Program-made: the position numbers and the translations under genes
Assembly (NCBI GenBank): GCA_900548385.1
Contig: URKJ01000001.1
Location: 124,001 to 188,000, forward strand
Reading direction: 5' to 3'
DNA length: 64,000 bases
DNA from: an uncultured bacterium
GTDB lineage: Bacteria > Verrucomicrobiota > Lentisphaeria > Victivallales > UBA1829
Shown here: positions 6,909 to 15,163 of the stretch, one piece after another
Layout: each line of letters opens with the position of its first letter
Position numbering within the stretch: the stretch's first letter is position 1
The notes under the pieces: generated by a model
What the model was told of the DNA's origin: nothing
The model's database searches: none
What the model saw: the letters and a program-made list of their open reading frames with translations, nothing else

Positions 6909-9563
6909 ATGACTGATATCAGAAATACACCGCCGCCGTTTCCGCAGGGCGAACCGCGATTCGTTGAAGCATTGCGCAGAAAACCGGAGTTCCGTCCGTA
7001 CTGGAACCGGAACCTGGAACCTCGGAAAGACGAGGCGGATTTCCGCAAAGGGCTTGATTTCCGCGCGGAATTTCCCGATCCGGAAGAACTGCTCGTCACC
7101 GCAACGGAGGAAATGCTCCGTTTTCTTCGGGAAGCCGATATTTTCGTTCCCGGTGCAACGTCGATCATTACACGCAAAGCCGGGAATCTCGAAGGGGAAA
7201 GTTTCCGCATCGTCGTCGAACGGGATCAAATCACTATTGAAGCCGGTGATACCGAAGGAATCCGCCGCGGAGTTTACTACTTGGAGGATCTTCTCGCTGG
7301 AAGCCGCGCCCCTTTTCTGAAACTTGGAGAAACCCGTCGTGATCCGTGGCTGAAAAACCGCATTTCCCGCTGTTTCTTCGGTCCGATCAAACGCCCGCCG
7401 TTCAACCGCGACGAACTGATGGATGAAATCGACTATTATCCGGAAGAGTACCTGAACCGTCTTGCCAGGGAAGGGGTCAACGGCTTGTGGCTGACGATTG
7501 TTTTCCGGGAAATCTGCACGACATCTTTTTATCCCCGCAACCCGGATGCGGAAAGGCGTCTCGAAAAACTTCGCCGCTCCGTCAGGAAATGCCGACGCTA
7601 CGGAATTAAAATATGGGTTTTCTGCATTGAGCCTGCCTGCTGGGGGGCAGCCAATCCCTGTCCGGAAGGGCATCCGGAACTCAAAGGGCCTCCTTCCTAT
7701 GTCGGGCCGAGTTTCTGCCCGGATTCGGACGCGGCAAAACAATATTTATACGAATGCACAAACAGTCTTTTTGCCGCGGTTCCGGATCTCGGCGGGCTCA
7801 TCACAATCTCTCACGGGGAGCGTCCGACCTCCTGTTTGAGCACGCTTTCGGTTTATGGTCACAAGAAAAATCCATGCGAAGGCAAGTGTGATCTTTCCAT
7901 CGGGGAAATCCTGAGCAGGGTTCTGCTTCCCATGGCGGACGGTATGCATGCGGCAAATCCGAACGCCGAACTCATCAGCTGGCTTTACATGCCTTACCGC
8001 GATCAGCTCTCCGGCTGGATTTATGAAATGCCCGAACGGCTTACAAAGGACGTAATTCTCGCTTTCAATTTTGAATCGGGATGCAACAAGGAACAGCTTG
8101 GTAAAGTGCGGAGCGGCGGTGATTACTGGCTCTCATGCGTCGGACCGAGCGATCGTTTCGGACGCATGGCGGCGGCAGCGCGCGGCAGGTGCGAAATGGC
8201 GGCAAAACTGCAGGTCTGCTGTTCCCACGAAGTCGCCACGATCCCGTTCCTTCCCGTTCCCGGACTCATTTACCGGAAATACAGAGAAATGAAAAAACTC
8301 GGCGTCAGGCACGTCATTCAATGCTGGTATTTCGGAAACTATCCCGGACTCATGAACAAGGCGGCGGGACTTCTCGCGTTTGAAGATTTCACGCGCCCGG
8401 AAAAGGAATTTCTTGAAGAACTCGCATTCAGCGAATGGGGTGCACATGCGGAGGACATGGCTGAAATATGGAACGACTTCGCGGAGGCTTACTCCAATTA
8501 TCCGCTTGATATCCAGTTCCAGTATTACGGACCGATGCACGACGGTCCGGTCTGGCCCCTGCATTTGAAACAGGTTATGAAACAGCTTCCCCGGACATGG
8601 AAGCCGGACTATGCTCCCGCAGGCGATGCCGTCGGTGAATGCATGTTCAACCATGAACTTCCGGAGACCATGCTTCTTACGCGGAAAATTGCGGACGGCT
8701 GGCACAAAGGCATGGAAAAACTCAATACATTCGTCCGTGAATATCTGGATCGTTCCGAACGGATGCTTGACGCTTCGCTGTATGAGGCGCTTGACATTCA
8801 GTTCCGTTCCGGAGCCAATATTCTCGAATTTTTCACGCTCAGAAACCGTCTGATGGATTCGCCCCCGGATGCGGAAAAACTTCTGGACCGGCTGGAAGCC
8901 ATCGTGAAAGAGGAGATCGAAAACAGCCTCCGTCTGGCGGAGCTCTGCGAGGCGGATTCCCGTCTCGGCTATCATTCCGAGGCGGAAGTCTATAAATATT
9001 TTCCGGAAAAACTGCGCTGGCGCGTTGCGGTTCTGCAGGATATTCTTGCGGAAGATTTTGCCGGATGCCGGATCAAACTCCGGGAAGGAGCTCCGGCAGG
9101 GGACTTCCTGCGGAAGCAGGAGAAAATTCATACGGCAGGTTCCGTTTACCATGCCGGCAATATCTCATGGAGTATGACGGCGGATATTGAAAATGTCGTA
9201 TTTGATATTGAATGCCGCCGTAATGACAGCCGCGGAGAAAATGGAAAGATTTCCTTGTTTCTCATGGATCGCAAAGGGGAACGTACTCCCTGGCGTATTT
9301 GCATTGATAATAATGACACCGTGTTTGGTTCCTGGGACGCGGTGCATGTCGAATCGAAAGAGGAGAACGGCTGCAGAAAAATCGCAGCGGTGTTCCCGCG
9401 TGCAATGATCGGCAACAATGAATTCTATTTCGGAATTGAGCATTGCTGGAACGATGCGCAGGGAGTTCATTCGGAACATTATCCGGCGGGAAATTATCCG
9501 GATGAACAGCGTCTGAATCTCGGAACGTTCTCCCCGGACCGGATGGTTCTGGTCCGGATTTAA
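6909..9563 (+). CDS. GH20-like glycoside hydrolase, cytoplasmic
   Basis: 884 residues. The ATG at 6909 is preferred over 6879 because GGGAG stands about 10 bases before it. No signal peptide is visible. Residues ~90-130 (ITIEAGDTEGIRRGVYYLED) match the small alpha/beta domain that precedes the barrel in GH20 and related hexosaminidases or alpha-glucuronidases; RDPWLKNRISRCFFGP then opens the barrel. The rest (GVNGLWLTIVFREI, YGIKIWVFCIEP, CWYFGNYPGLMN) is a large barrel and helical region with a beta-rich tail. I cannot name the catalytic pair or the substrate. It probably acts on an imported oligosaccharide. Confidence 0.6.
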   Translation: MTDIRNTPPPFPQGEPRFVEALRRKPEFRPYWNRNLEPRKDEADFRKGLDFRAEFPDPEELLVTATEEMLRFLREADIFVPGATSIITRKAGNLEGESFRIVVERDQITIEAGDTEGIRRGVYYLEDLLAGSRAPFLKLGETRRDPWLKNRISRCFFGPIKRPPFNRDELMDEIDYYPEEYLNRLAREGVNGLWLTIVFREICTTSFYPRNPDAERRLEKLRRSVRKCRRYGIKIWVFCIEPACWGAANPCPEGHPELKGPPSYVGPSFCPDSDAAKQYLYECTNSLFAAVPDLGGLITISHGERPTSCLSTLSVYGHKKNPCEGKCDLSIGEILSRVLLPMADGMHAANPNAELISWLYMPYRDQLSGWIYEMPERLTKDVILAFNFESGCNKEQLGKVRSGGDYWLSCVGPSDRFGRMAAAARGRCEMAAKLQVCCSHEVATIPFLPVPGLIYRKYREMKKLGVRHVIQCWYFGNYPGLMNKAAGLLAFEDFTRPEKEFLEELAFSEWGAHAEDMAEIWNDFAEAYSNYPLDIQFQYYGPMHDGPVWPLHLKQVMKQLPRTWKPDYAPAGDAVGECMFNHELPETMLLTRKIADGWHKGMEKLNTFVREYLDRSERMLDASLYEALDIQFRSGANILEFFTLRNRLMDSPPDAEKLLDRLEAIVKEEIENSLRLAELCEADSRLGYHSEAEVYKYFPEKLRWRVAVLQDILAEDFAGCRIKLREGAPAGDFLRKQEKIHTAGSVYHAGNISWSMTADIENVVFDIECRRNDSRGENGKISLFLMDRKGERTPWRICIDNNDTVFGSWDAVHVESKEENGCRKIAAVFPRAMIGNNEFYFGIEHCWNDAQGVHSEHYPAGNYPDEQRLNLGTFSPDRMVLVRI

Positions 9564-9570
9564 AAATCGT

Positions 9571-9610
9571 GATGCTGTCCGCGGCTTGTCTGATGAGCCC
9601 GGACAGCATC
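9571..9610. terminator. Bidirectional hairpin between convergent genes
   Basis: GATGCTGTCCG (9571-9581) and CGGACAGCATC (9600-9610) form an 11-bp perfect stem just after the GH20-like gene. It lies 27 bp beyond the stop of the convergent gene at 9637, so it may serve both strands, though T-tracts are poor. Confidence 0.6.
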
Positions 9611-9636
9611 ATGACTGAACCTGTTTTCTGTTTCCG

Positions 9637-9969
9637 TTATCCCAGCAGGGCTTTGGCCTTGTCAGGTGAAAAATTGACCCATTGACCGTTGTTGTCCAGA
9701 ATATCAATGGAAGTCACTTCCGCTTTGGAGAACTGCCTGCGGAGTGTTGTTTCCGAAGATGTTCCCATGAAAGAAACATCGTGTCCCATCACGGCCCGGA
9801 CCAGCGGATCACTGGAATGAATCCTGACGCGGAGCCCCTGTGCTCCGCTTTTCCCCGTAAAAACCTGCAGATTATTCTGCTGGATGAAGTTCTGGTTGAA
9901 CACTCCGCCGACAACCGTGTCGAGGTCTTCCTTGCCGAGTTCCTGAATCTTGTCATTGAATTCTTTCAT
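9637..9969 (-). CDS. Small protein with double-glycine-type leader
   Basis: 110 residues. The N-terminus MKEFNDKIQELGKEDLDTVV followed by GG has the look of a bacteriocin or NHLP-type leader: charged helix, ELxxEDL, then V-V-G-G at residues 19-22. The remaining 88 residues are polar, cysteine-free and not recognised (SDPLVRAVMGHDVSFMG; ending SPDKAKALLG). AAAGGA lies 8 bases before the ATG and a TATACT box occurs on this strand at 10015-10010, so the gene is likely real and expressed alone. No C39-peptidase transporter or modifying enzyme is nearby. Function unknown; it could be an exported peptide or a small protein with a chance GG. Confidence 0.6.
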   Translation of the reverse strand: MKEFNDKIQELGKEDLDTVVGGVFNQNFIQQNNLQVFTGKSGAQGLRVRIHSSDPLVRAVMGHDVSFMGTSSETTLRRQFSKAEVTSIDILDNNGQWVNFSPDKAKALLG

Positions 9970-10254
9970 TTTGCATTCCTTTCAGTTAATTGTTACACCT
10001 TGTAAACGCAGTATACGGTGAAAGGTTACAGGGGAAAAGTTTTTTTTAACGGGAAACGACAGAGGATGATCAAGACAACCAACTTGCCGCTCAAGGAGCT
10101 TTGAACCCGGTTTTCCGGTCATCGCTGCCCAAGTTATCCCTGAATTCTTATTTCCTGTTTTTTCCCGTGAAAGGATCAAACAATTCCGGCTGTGCTGGCT
10201 TGGTCCGCTGAATTTTTCCTTGTGACGCCCGCATAATATATATTGTATATATCT

Positions 10255-13200
10255 CTAAGGAGTGCTCCGCGTCAGATGGTAAGCCATGACGCCGCCGGGA
10301 AAAAGGTCGGTCGCGATGCGGAAACGGAGTGTTCCGTTCCGGAAAGAGGTTTTGACGTCGCCGAGCTCCGCTCCGTTGCAGGAGAGTGCGCGCACCCGGA
10401 ACGGATGTCCGCCGGTTTTCAGCGCGATTTCCGCACTGCCGCGCCGGACAAGACGGGGGAGGCTGCCCGCTTTTCGCATGATCCTCCGGGACGCGTCGTC
10501 GAACCGGGTTCCGCTGTTTTCTGTGTTGGTCAGCTGCAGAAGCAGAATCGAGGCACTGTCCGCAAGAGGTTTGTTGTCCAGCGAGATCGCGGCAACCGTC
10601 TGAAAACAGCTTGCATTTTGAACATGCAGGATTTTTCCGTTCAATGCTCCTCCGGGAAGTGTCAGCGATTCCGTTTTCGGGGAGACCGCGGCGAATGTGC
10701 CGTTTTCGGCGGAAAGGCGCAGTTCTCCGGTGTCGCTGACGATCGTTCCTGTCCGGCGGATGGACGGCGAGGGTTCCGGATAATCCGGAACTGCTGTCCC
10801 GCGGACGTAACTGCCGATCTGGGAAACGAGTCCGGCCTCCTGAGATGCGGCGGAAAATTCCGCATTGCTTCCCGCCTCGTCCGGGGAAACGCCGAATGCG
10901 TATTGGTTCCGTGCCGGGGCGATGTCTCCGCGCAGGAACAGCGCAGCCGCGAGACGGTCGGAGAGCAGCGCCAACGGATCGTTGACGGCATCGAACGTGC
11001 GGATCCGGAACGGTGCTGTCATATAGGCGCGTTCGTGACTCCAGGCGAACCGGAACAGCCCGTCCCAGTTCTGAAGAGCGGCATACGAGTACATCAGCGG
11101 AACGCTTTCCGCGCGGAAGATGTTCGGATAGGTGAAGTTGTATTCGGTCACAATGAACGGTTTTCCCCAAAGACGCGTCGCCATCATCCGGCGGGGGACG
11201 ATTGCATTAAGCCGGATGGAAGAGCCTTGCGAGTGACGGATCGGATATTGCCATGCTTTCTCCGGGAACTTCGGATGATCGAAATATTCGTGATTGTCCA
11301 CGAGGTCCAAATGATTGCGCACCAGAGTCATGTTGCGCTTGTTGCGGTAATTGAGATCGGTCAGAAGCGGCTTGAGTTTCAGGTCTTCTTTCAGAAAACG
11401 CATTTGTTCGCGGATTGTCCGGAGTTGGAGATCGTTCAGAAAACGGCGGTAGTGGCAGTCCGGTGATTCGCCCGTCTTGGCGGGATTCTCCGTGCTCCAG
11501 ACGTGATAACGGCGGCGGTAGAGCGGATTGTCAAACGTCAGTTCGTTTTCGTTTACGAGATTGAGACAGAAGAGCGCCGGGTCTTGTCCCCATGCGATCC
11601 CTGTATACGGGTTGACATGCGTCATCCAGTTGCGGGCGAACTGTTTCCAGTTTTCCATTGCGCGGGGGCTGACGGCGATCAGTTTTTTCATGGTGTCGTT
11701 TTCCGGCGACAGTTCCGGGATGTTGTCGCCTTTGCGGAAACGCCGGTTCGTGTAAAGGTCGGTCGTCATGTAAATGCCGCTCTGCTTCAAGCGGTGGAAC
11801 AGATAATCGAGTTTGTCCAGATTCTGTTTGTTCAGCTCTGTGGAGACCGGGGAAGCGGGATCGGAAAGCAGAGTGTCATGATGGTGAAAGCGAACCGCAT
11901 TGTAACCGCAGCGGACAAGTTCCGCGACAAGTTCGTCCGCCTCGTTCCGTTCGAGATAGTTCGAGGAGAAGCAGAGATTGACTCCGTGCAGACGCAGCCG
12001 TTTTTCCGGCGCCCGCTCAAAAGTCAGCGTACCGTCTTCCGCCGCCCGGACTGCACCGTATTTTCCCGCCGGAGCGTCCTGCAGAAAGCTGAAATCAAGC
12101 GCGCTTCCCGGCAGAGTGGATCGGGGGCATTCGAGCCGGACCCAGTCTTTGCCCGCGCGGATTACATCGGGGCGACTCCGTTTGACCGGAAGCTGAACGG
12201 AGCGGTCCGCCAGGGAGACGGCAGCGATCATCCATGCCGCACTGTCGGAAGCCATGCGGAAAGAGAGCGTTTCGGGATCGCCGGATTCAAGCGGAAACGC
12301 CGAAATATACAATCCGACTTCTGCCGCCGAGTTTGCGGCGGACCAGAGCACACGCGCGTTATCCACGGAGAACGGCATCCACCAGTTTCCGCAGTCGATA
12401 CCTGCCCGGACGGGGATCTTCTGCTGTTTCCCGGAGCGGAAACGCACGGTGATTTCGCCGAGCGGCCGACCCGGTTTCGGCGTCCAGGCGGAGGCATGGA
12501 GCAGAAGAAGCGTTTTTGCTTTTTCTTCCGGCAGAGTGCGGATCACTGCTTTTGCCGTACCGAATCCGCGTTGTCTGCCTGCCAGCACCAGACAGTTGTT
12601 TTTTGCCGTGGCGGGAAGAATGCGGAATGAAAGTGTGCCGAACGACAGGCTGGTCTTGCGGAATGCGCGCAGATCGTTTCCGGCTCCCTGATCGGTCCAG
12701 CCGTAACCGTCGCCTTCCTGTTCGTCCCGGAAATTGGAATTGGCGGCAGTGGACAGATCGACTGGAAAGCTGCGTGCTGGGATTAGCGTGAAACGGAGGG
12801 AAAGCGTTGCGGAGGAGACGGTTCCTTTTGCCGGACTGCATTCAAAACGGAGAGAAAAATGGTCCTGTCCGAAAGCACGGGAGTCCAGCAGTTGGACGCC
12901 GCCGGGCGCGGATGAGGTGATCCGGAGTTCTTTCCCGCCGGGGAGGGGAAGATGGACCCGGCGGACTTTCCGGTGAAACAGCGTTTGTTTGGAGAAACGG
13001 TCCGGAAGTGTCAACGGGACTCCGTCAAAGAGGATCCGTTCACATGCGTGGAGTGGGATGTTCAGGTTCCCGAACAGCAGCAGGGATTCCGTCGGTTCCG
13101 GGAACGTGATCCGGCAGTCTAGATCAAGACTGCCGCCGTTCCGGTTCCATGCGGCGTCGGCTTTTGCCGGGGAAGTATTTCTGGTGAGACGGATGTTTTT

Positions 13201-13332
13201 CCATCCGGGGGCGAACCGGTGAAAGCTCCACTGCAGGGGGCCGCAGCTCATGGAGCCGTCCGGCGCAAGAGTGAATTCCTGCGACGGAAGAAGAAAGGGG
13301 AAGAGGGCGAGGAGGAGAAGAAAATGTTTCAT
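10255..13332 (-). CDS. Large secreted clan GH-A glycoside hydrolase
   Basis: 1025 residues with signal peptide (MKHFLLLLALFPFLLPS). The first ~400 residues are beta-rich. The central barrel, GH5-like, contains RLHGVNLCFSSNYLER, CGYNAVRFHHHD, NLVNENELTF (acid/base Glu in NEN) and KPFIVTEYNFTYPN (probable nucleophile Glu). The C-terminal ~200 residues are a further beta domain with no barrel motifs. It lies 35 bp downstream of a pseudopilin gene on the same strand and is presumably co-transcribed with it. Substrate not predictable. Confidence 0.75.
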   Translation of the reverse strand: MKHFLLLLALFPFLLPSQEFTLAPDGSMSCGPLQWSFHRFAPGWKNIRLTRNTSPAKADAAWNRNGGSLDLDCRITFPEPTESLLLFGNLNIPLHACERILFDGVPLTLPDRFSKQTLFHRKVRRVHLPLPGGKELRITSSAPGGVQLLDSRAFGQDHFSLRFECSPAKGTVSSATLSLRFTLIPARSFPVDLSTAANSNFRDEQEGDGYGWTDQGAGNDLRAFRKTSLSFGTLSFRILPATAKNNCLVLAGRQRGFGTAKAVIRTLPEEKAKTLLLLHASAWTPKPGRPLGEITVRFRSGKQQKIPVRAGIDCGNWWMPFSVDNARVLWSAANSAAEVGLYISAFPLESGDPETLSFRMASDSAAWMIAAVSLADRSVQLPVKRSRPDVIRAGKDWVRLECPRSTLPGSALDFSFLQDAPAGKYGAVRAAEDGTLTFERAPEKRLRLHGVNLCFSSNYLERNEADELVAELVRCGYNAVRFHHHDTLLSDPASPVSTELNKQNLDKLDYLFHRLKQSGIYMTTDLYTNRRFRKGDNIPELSPENDTMKKLIAVSPRAMENWKQFARNWMTHVNPYTGIAWGQDPALFCLNLVNENELTFDNPLYRRRYHVWSTENPAKTGESPDCHYRRFLNDLQLRTIREQMRFLKEDLKLKPLLTDLNYRNKRNMTLVRNHLDLVDNHEYFDHPKFPEKAWQYPIRHSQGSSIRLNAIVPRRMMATRLWGKPFIVTEYNFTYPNIFRAESVPLMYSYAALQNWDGLFRFAWSHERAYMTAPFRIRTFDAVNDPLALLSDRLAAALFLRGDIAPARNQYAFGVSPDEAGSNAEFSAASQEAGLVSQIGSYVRGTAVPDYPEPSPSIRRTGTIVSDTGELRLSAENGTFAAVSPKTESLTLPGGALNGKILHVQNASCFQTVAAISLDNKPLADSASILLLQLTNTENSGTRFDDASRRIMRKAGSLPRLVRRGSAEIALKTGGHPFRVRALSCNGAELGDVKTSFRNGTLRFRIATDLFPGGVMAYHLTRSTP

Positions 13333-13367
13333 GATCCTGTTTCTTTTCTGGTGATTATTTCTGTTGA

Positions 13368-14129
13368 TTATTGCGGAGAGGGAACGGAGTTGTTTTTTTC
13401 CGCCCAGAAGTAGCCGCCGTTTGCGGAGTTATACTGTTCGGGGAGGGAGAGAAATTTCCGGCTTGCCGCATGACCGTCGGCAAACGCGACGTTCAGTCCC
13501 TGCGTTCCCATGTGGCGGAGCGAGTCGCCGGGGGTGGCGGTGCTCTCTACAAGCGCGGAACGCGAGGATGTGTATGGAGCGGCAGACCAGGTCGCACCGC
13601 GGTTGATGTCGAAGAATGCCGCTCGTTGTGACGGTGTGCGGATTTTGTGCGCGAGAACTTTCGCAAAACGCGGAGCCCAGTAGTCCGAACTGCTGAAATA
13701 AAGAGCGTTTGCACCGTAATTCGAGGACCAGTGTGCGACCAGTGTTCCCTGCGGTTTGGCGGGACATCCGAATATGCCGCGCGCCTTGTAGACTCCGCCG
13801 CCGAGCGGCTGAAGATAGGGGTAGGAGCTGTTTGTAAGTTCGGGGTGCTGCATCAGAACGAGCGGTCCGATCCATTTGTTTCTATCGGTTGCGCCGACAA
13901 CGGGGGAGCCGTGCAGGAACGGCGTTACTCCGTCGTTGGCGTCGTTATAGGAAAGCAGTAGAAACGCCACCTGTTTCTGATTGCTCAGACACTGCATGTC
14001 CCGTGCTTTGGAGCGGACCGAGTTGAGAGCGGGTAGAAGCATACCCGCCAGGATGGCGATTATGGCGATTACGATCAGAAGCTCTATAAGGGAAAATTTT
14101 TGCTGTTTTTGAAATCCGCTTGTTTTCAT
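13368..14129 (-). CDS. Pseudopilin with prepilin-type N-terminus
   Basis: 253 residues from the ATG at 14129, which has AGGAG 8 bases upstream; the longer frame to 14213 would begin upstream of the predicted promoter. The leader MKTSGFQKQQK is followed by FSLIELLIVIAIIAILAGML, the prepilin helix with Glu at +5, but Lys replaces Gly at -1. The C-terminus has HMGTQGLNVAFADGHAAS, the H-x(n)-DGH signature of this pseudopilin group with 11 residues between. First gene of a two-gene operon with the large hydrolase at 10255. Confidence 0.85.
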   Translation of the reverse strand: MKTSGFQKQQKFSLIELLIVIAIIAILAGMLLPALNSVRSKARDMQCLSNQKQVAFLLLSYNDANDGVTPFLHGSPVVGATDRNKWIGPLVLMQHPELTNSSYPYLQPLGGGVYKARGIFGCPAKPQGTLVAHWSSNYGANALYFSSSDYWAPRFAKVLAHKIRTPSQRAAFFDINRGATWSAAPYTSSRSALVESTATPGDSLRHMGTQGLNVAFADGHAASRKFLSLPEQYNSANGGYFWAEKNNSVPSPQ

Positions 14130-14166
14130 GGATGCGACTCCTGTTGTTAAAATGTTTCTGTGAAAT

Positions 14167-14195
14167 ATTATAGCATAAACGGAAAATAAAAACAA
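14167..14195 (-). promoter_or_regulatory. Promoter of the pseudopilin-hydrolase operon
   Basis: On the minus strand TTGTTT (14195-14190) and TATAAT (14172-14167) are 17 bp apart, about 38 bp before the ATG at 14129. Confidence 0.6.
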
Positions 14196-14215
14196 GAGGA
14201 AATTTTGCTCCAAAT

Positions 14216-14243
14216 TTGATTTTTTTGCTCATGATGCTATACT
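14216..14243 (+). promoter_or_regulatory. Promoter of the divergent AraC gene
   Basis: TTGATT (14216-14221) and TATACT (14238-14243), 16-bp spacing, 29 bp before the ATG at 14273. Only about 20 bp separate this from the divergent promoter, so one bound regulator could affect both. Confidence 0.6.
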
Positions 14244-14272
14244 TTAGAAAATGCAAAAAAGGAGAGCTCAGG

Positions 14273-15115
14273 ATGGCGGAAACAATTTACAACCGGCCTT
14301 ATCTTCCGATGGGGGAACAGCTGCCGCTTCCGTTTTATTTCCGTTCAACCGGTACGGAACTGGTTTGGGCGGACCGGAAAAGTCCGTATAATTCCCAGAA
14401 AGGATTCTGTACCGAATTTGTAGAGATCATCTGGGGACTCCGGGGGACCGGAGAGGTCAGTCTGTATGGTCAAAATTATCAAATAAAGCCGAATCATGTC
14501 TTTTATTATCTGCCGGGAGAGGACCACGCGGTGAAGGCGGTTACCGGGGAATGGGAGTACCGGTGGGTGGCGTTCGACGGACCGCTCGCCGGAGCCGTGA
14601 TGCTCTCTTTCCGCTATCCGAGACTTCAGCGTACGGCGGAATATCCGGCGGAATTGTTCGCACGACTGGAAAAATTGACGACTGCGGAGAACGACCCCGT
14701 TGTTTCCCGGCGGATCTGCGGAGCGATCATGGATGTGATCGTTGCCGCTGGTATCCCGCCGGAGGAGGACTATTTGTCCGGTCCCGTTGTCCGGCAGTGC
14801 CTGACTCTGATCAAGACCAGTCTGTCGGATCCGGCTCTGGACGTGATGATGCTGAGCGAGGAGCTGAATATTCCGCGTTCCACCTTGTCAAAACAGTTCG
14901 TTGCGAAAACGGGGCATTCCATCGGCCGTTACATTCGCGATCAGCGCCTGTATCTGGCGCGTCACCTGCTGGTCAGTACGACGCTTCCTATCGGCGAGAT
15001 TGCGCGCCGGTGCGGTTTTTCGGAACTCTGCACGTTTACGCGTTTCATCAAGCGTTCCACGGGATTTTCTCCGCTTGCCCTGCGGAACTGGGAAGCGGAG
15101 CATCAGACCCGATAG
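14273..15115 (+). CDS. AraC-family transcriptional regulator
   Basis: 280 residues from the ATG at 14273, chosen because AGGAG lies 8-12 bases upstream and the predicted -10 box is at 14238. Residues ~20-130 form the cupin-like effector domain (GTGEVSLYGQNYQIKPNHVF). The C-terminal ~100 residues are two helix-turn-helices (LSEELNIPRSTLSKQFVAKT, IGEIARRCGFSELCTFTRFI). It is divergent from the pseudopilin-hydrolase pair and is the likely activator of that operon in response to a sugar. Confidence 0.85.
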   Translation: MAETIYNRPYLPMGEQLPLPFYFRSTGTELVWADRKSPYNSQKGFCTEFVEIIWGLRGTGEVSLYGQNYQIKPNHVFYYLPGEDHAVKAVTGEWEYRWVAFDGPLAGAVMLSFRYPRLQRTAEYPAELFARLEKLTTAENDPVVSRRICGAIMDVIVAAGIPPEEDYLSGPVVRQCLTLIKTSLSDPALDVMMLSEELNIPRSTLSKQFVAKTGHSIGRYIRDQRLYLARHLLVSTTLPIGEIARRCGFSELCTFTRFIKRSTGFSPLALRNWEAEHQTR

Positions 15116-15125
15116 AAATTGACAT

Positions 15126-15161
15126 CTTCCGTTTCCCGGAAAATCCGCCGGGAAGCGGAAG
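15126..15161. terminator. Hairpin between convergent AraC and RND genes
   Basis: A 14-bp stem with one G-T pair (15126-15139 against 15148-15161) fills the 48-bp gap between the two convergent stop codons. It lacks a T-tract, so its strength is uncertain. Confidence 0.5.
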
Positions 15162-15163
15162 AA

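Noticed and set aside
10080..10130. Minus-strand segment resembling a tRNA T-loop
   Set aside because: Only a GGGTTCAAA-like stretch matches; no acceptor, D or anticodon arms could be folded around it.
9982..10179. 65-residue minus-strand frame between the GG-leader gene and the hydrolase
   Set aside because: It lies over the likely promoter of the GG-leader gene, has no ribosome site and no domain. The 285-bp gap (9970-10254) otherwise shows only AT-rich sequence near 10236-10255.
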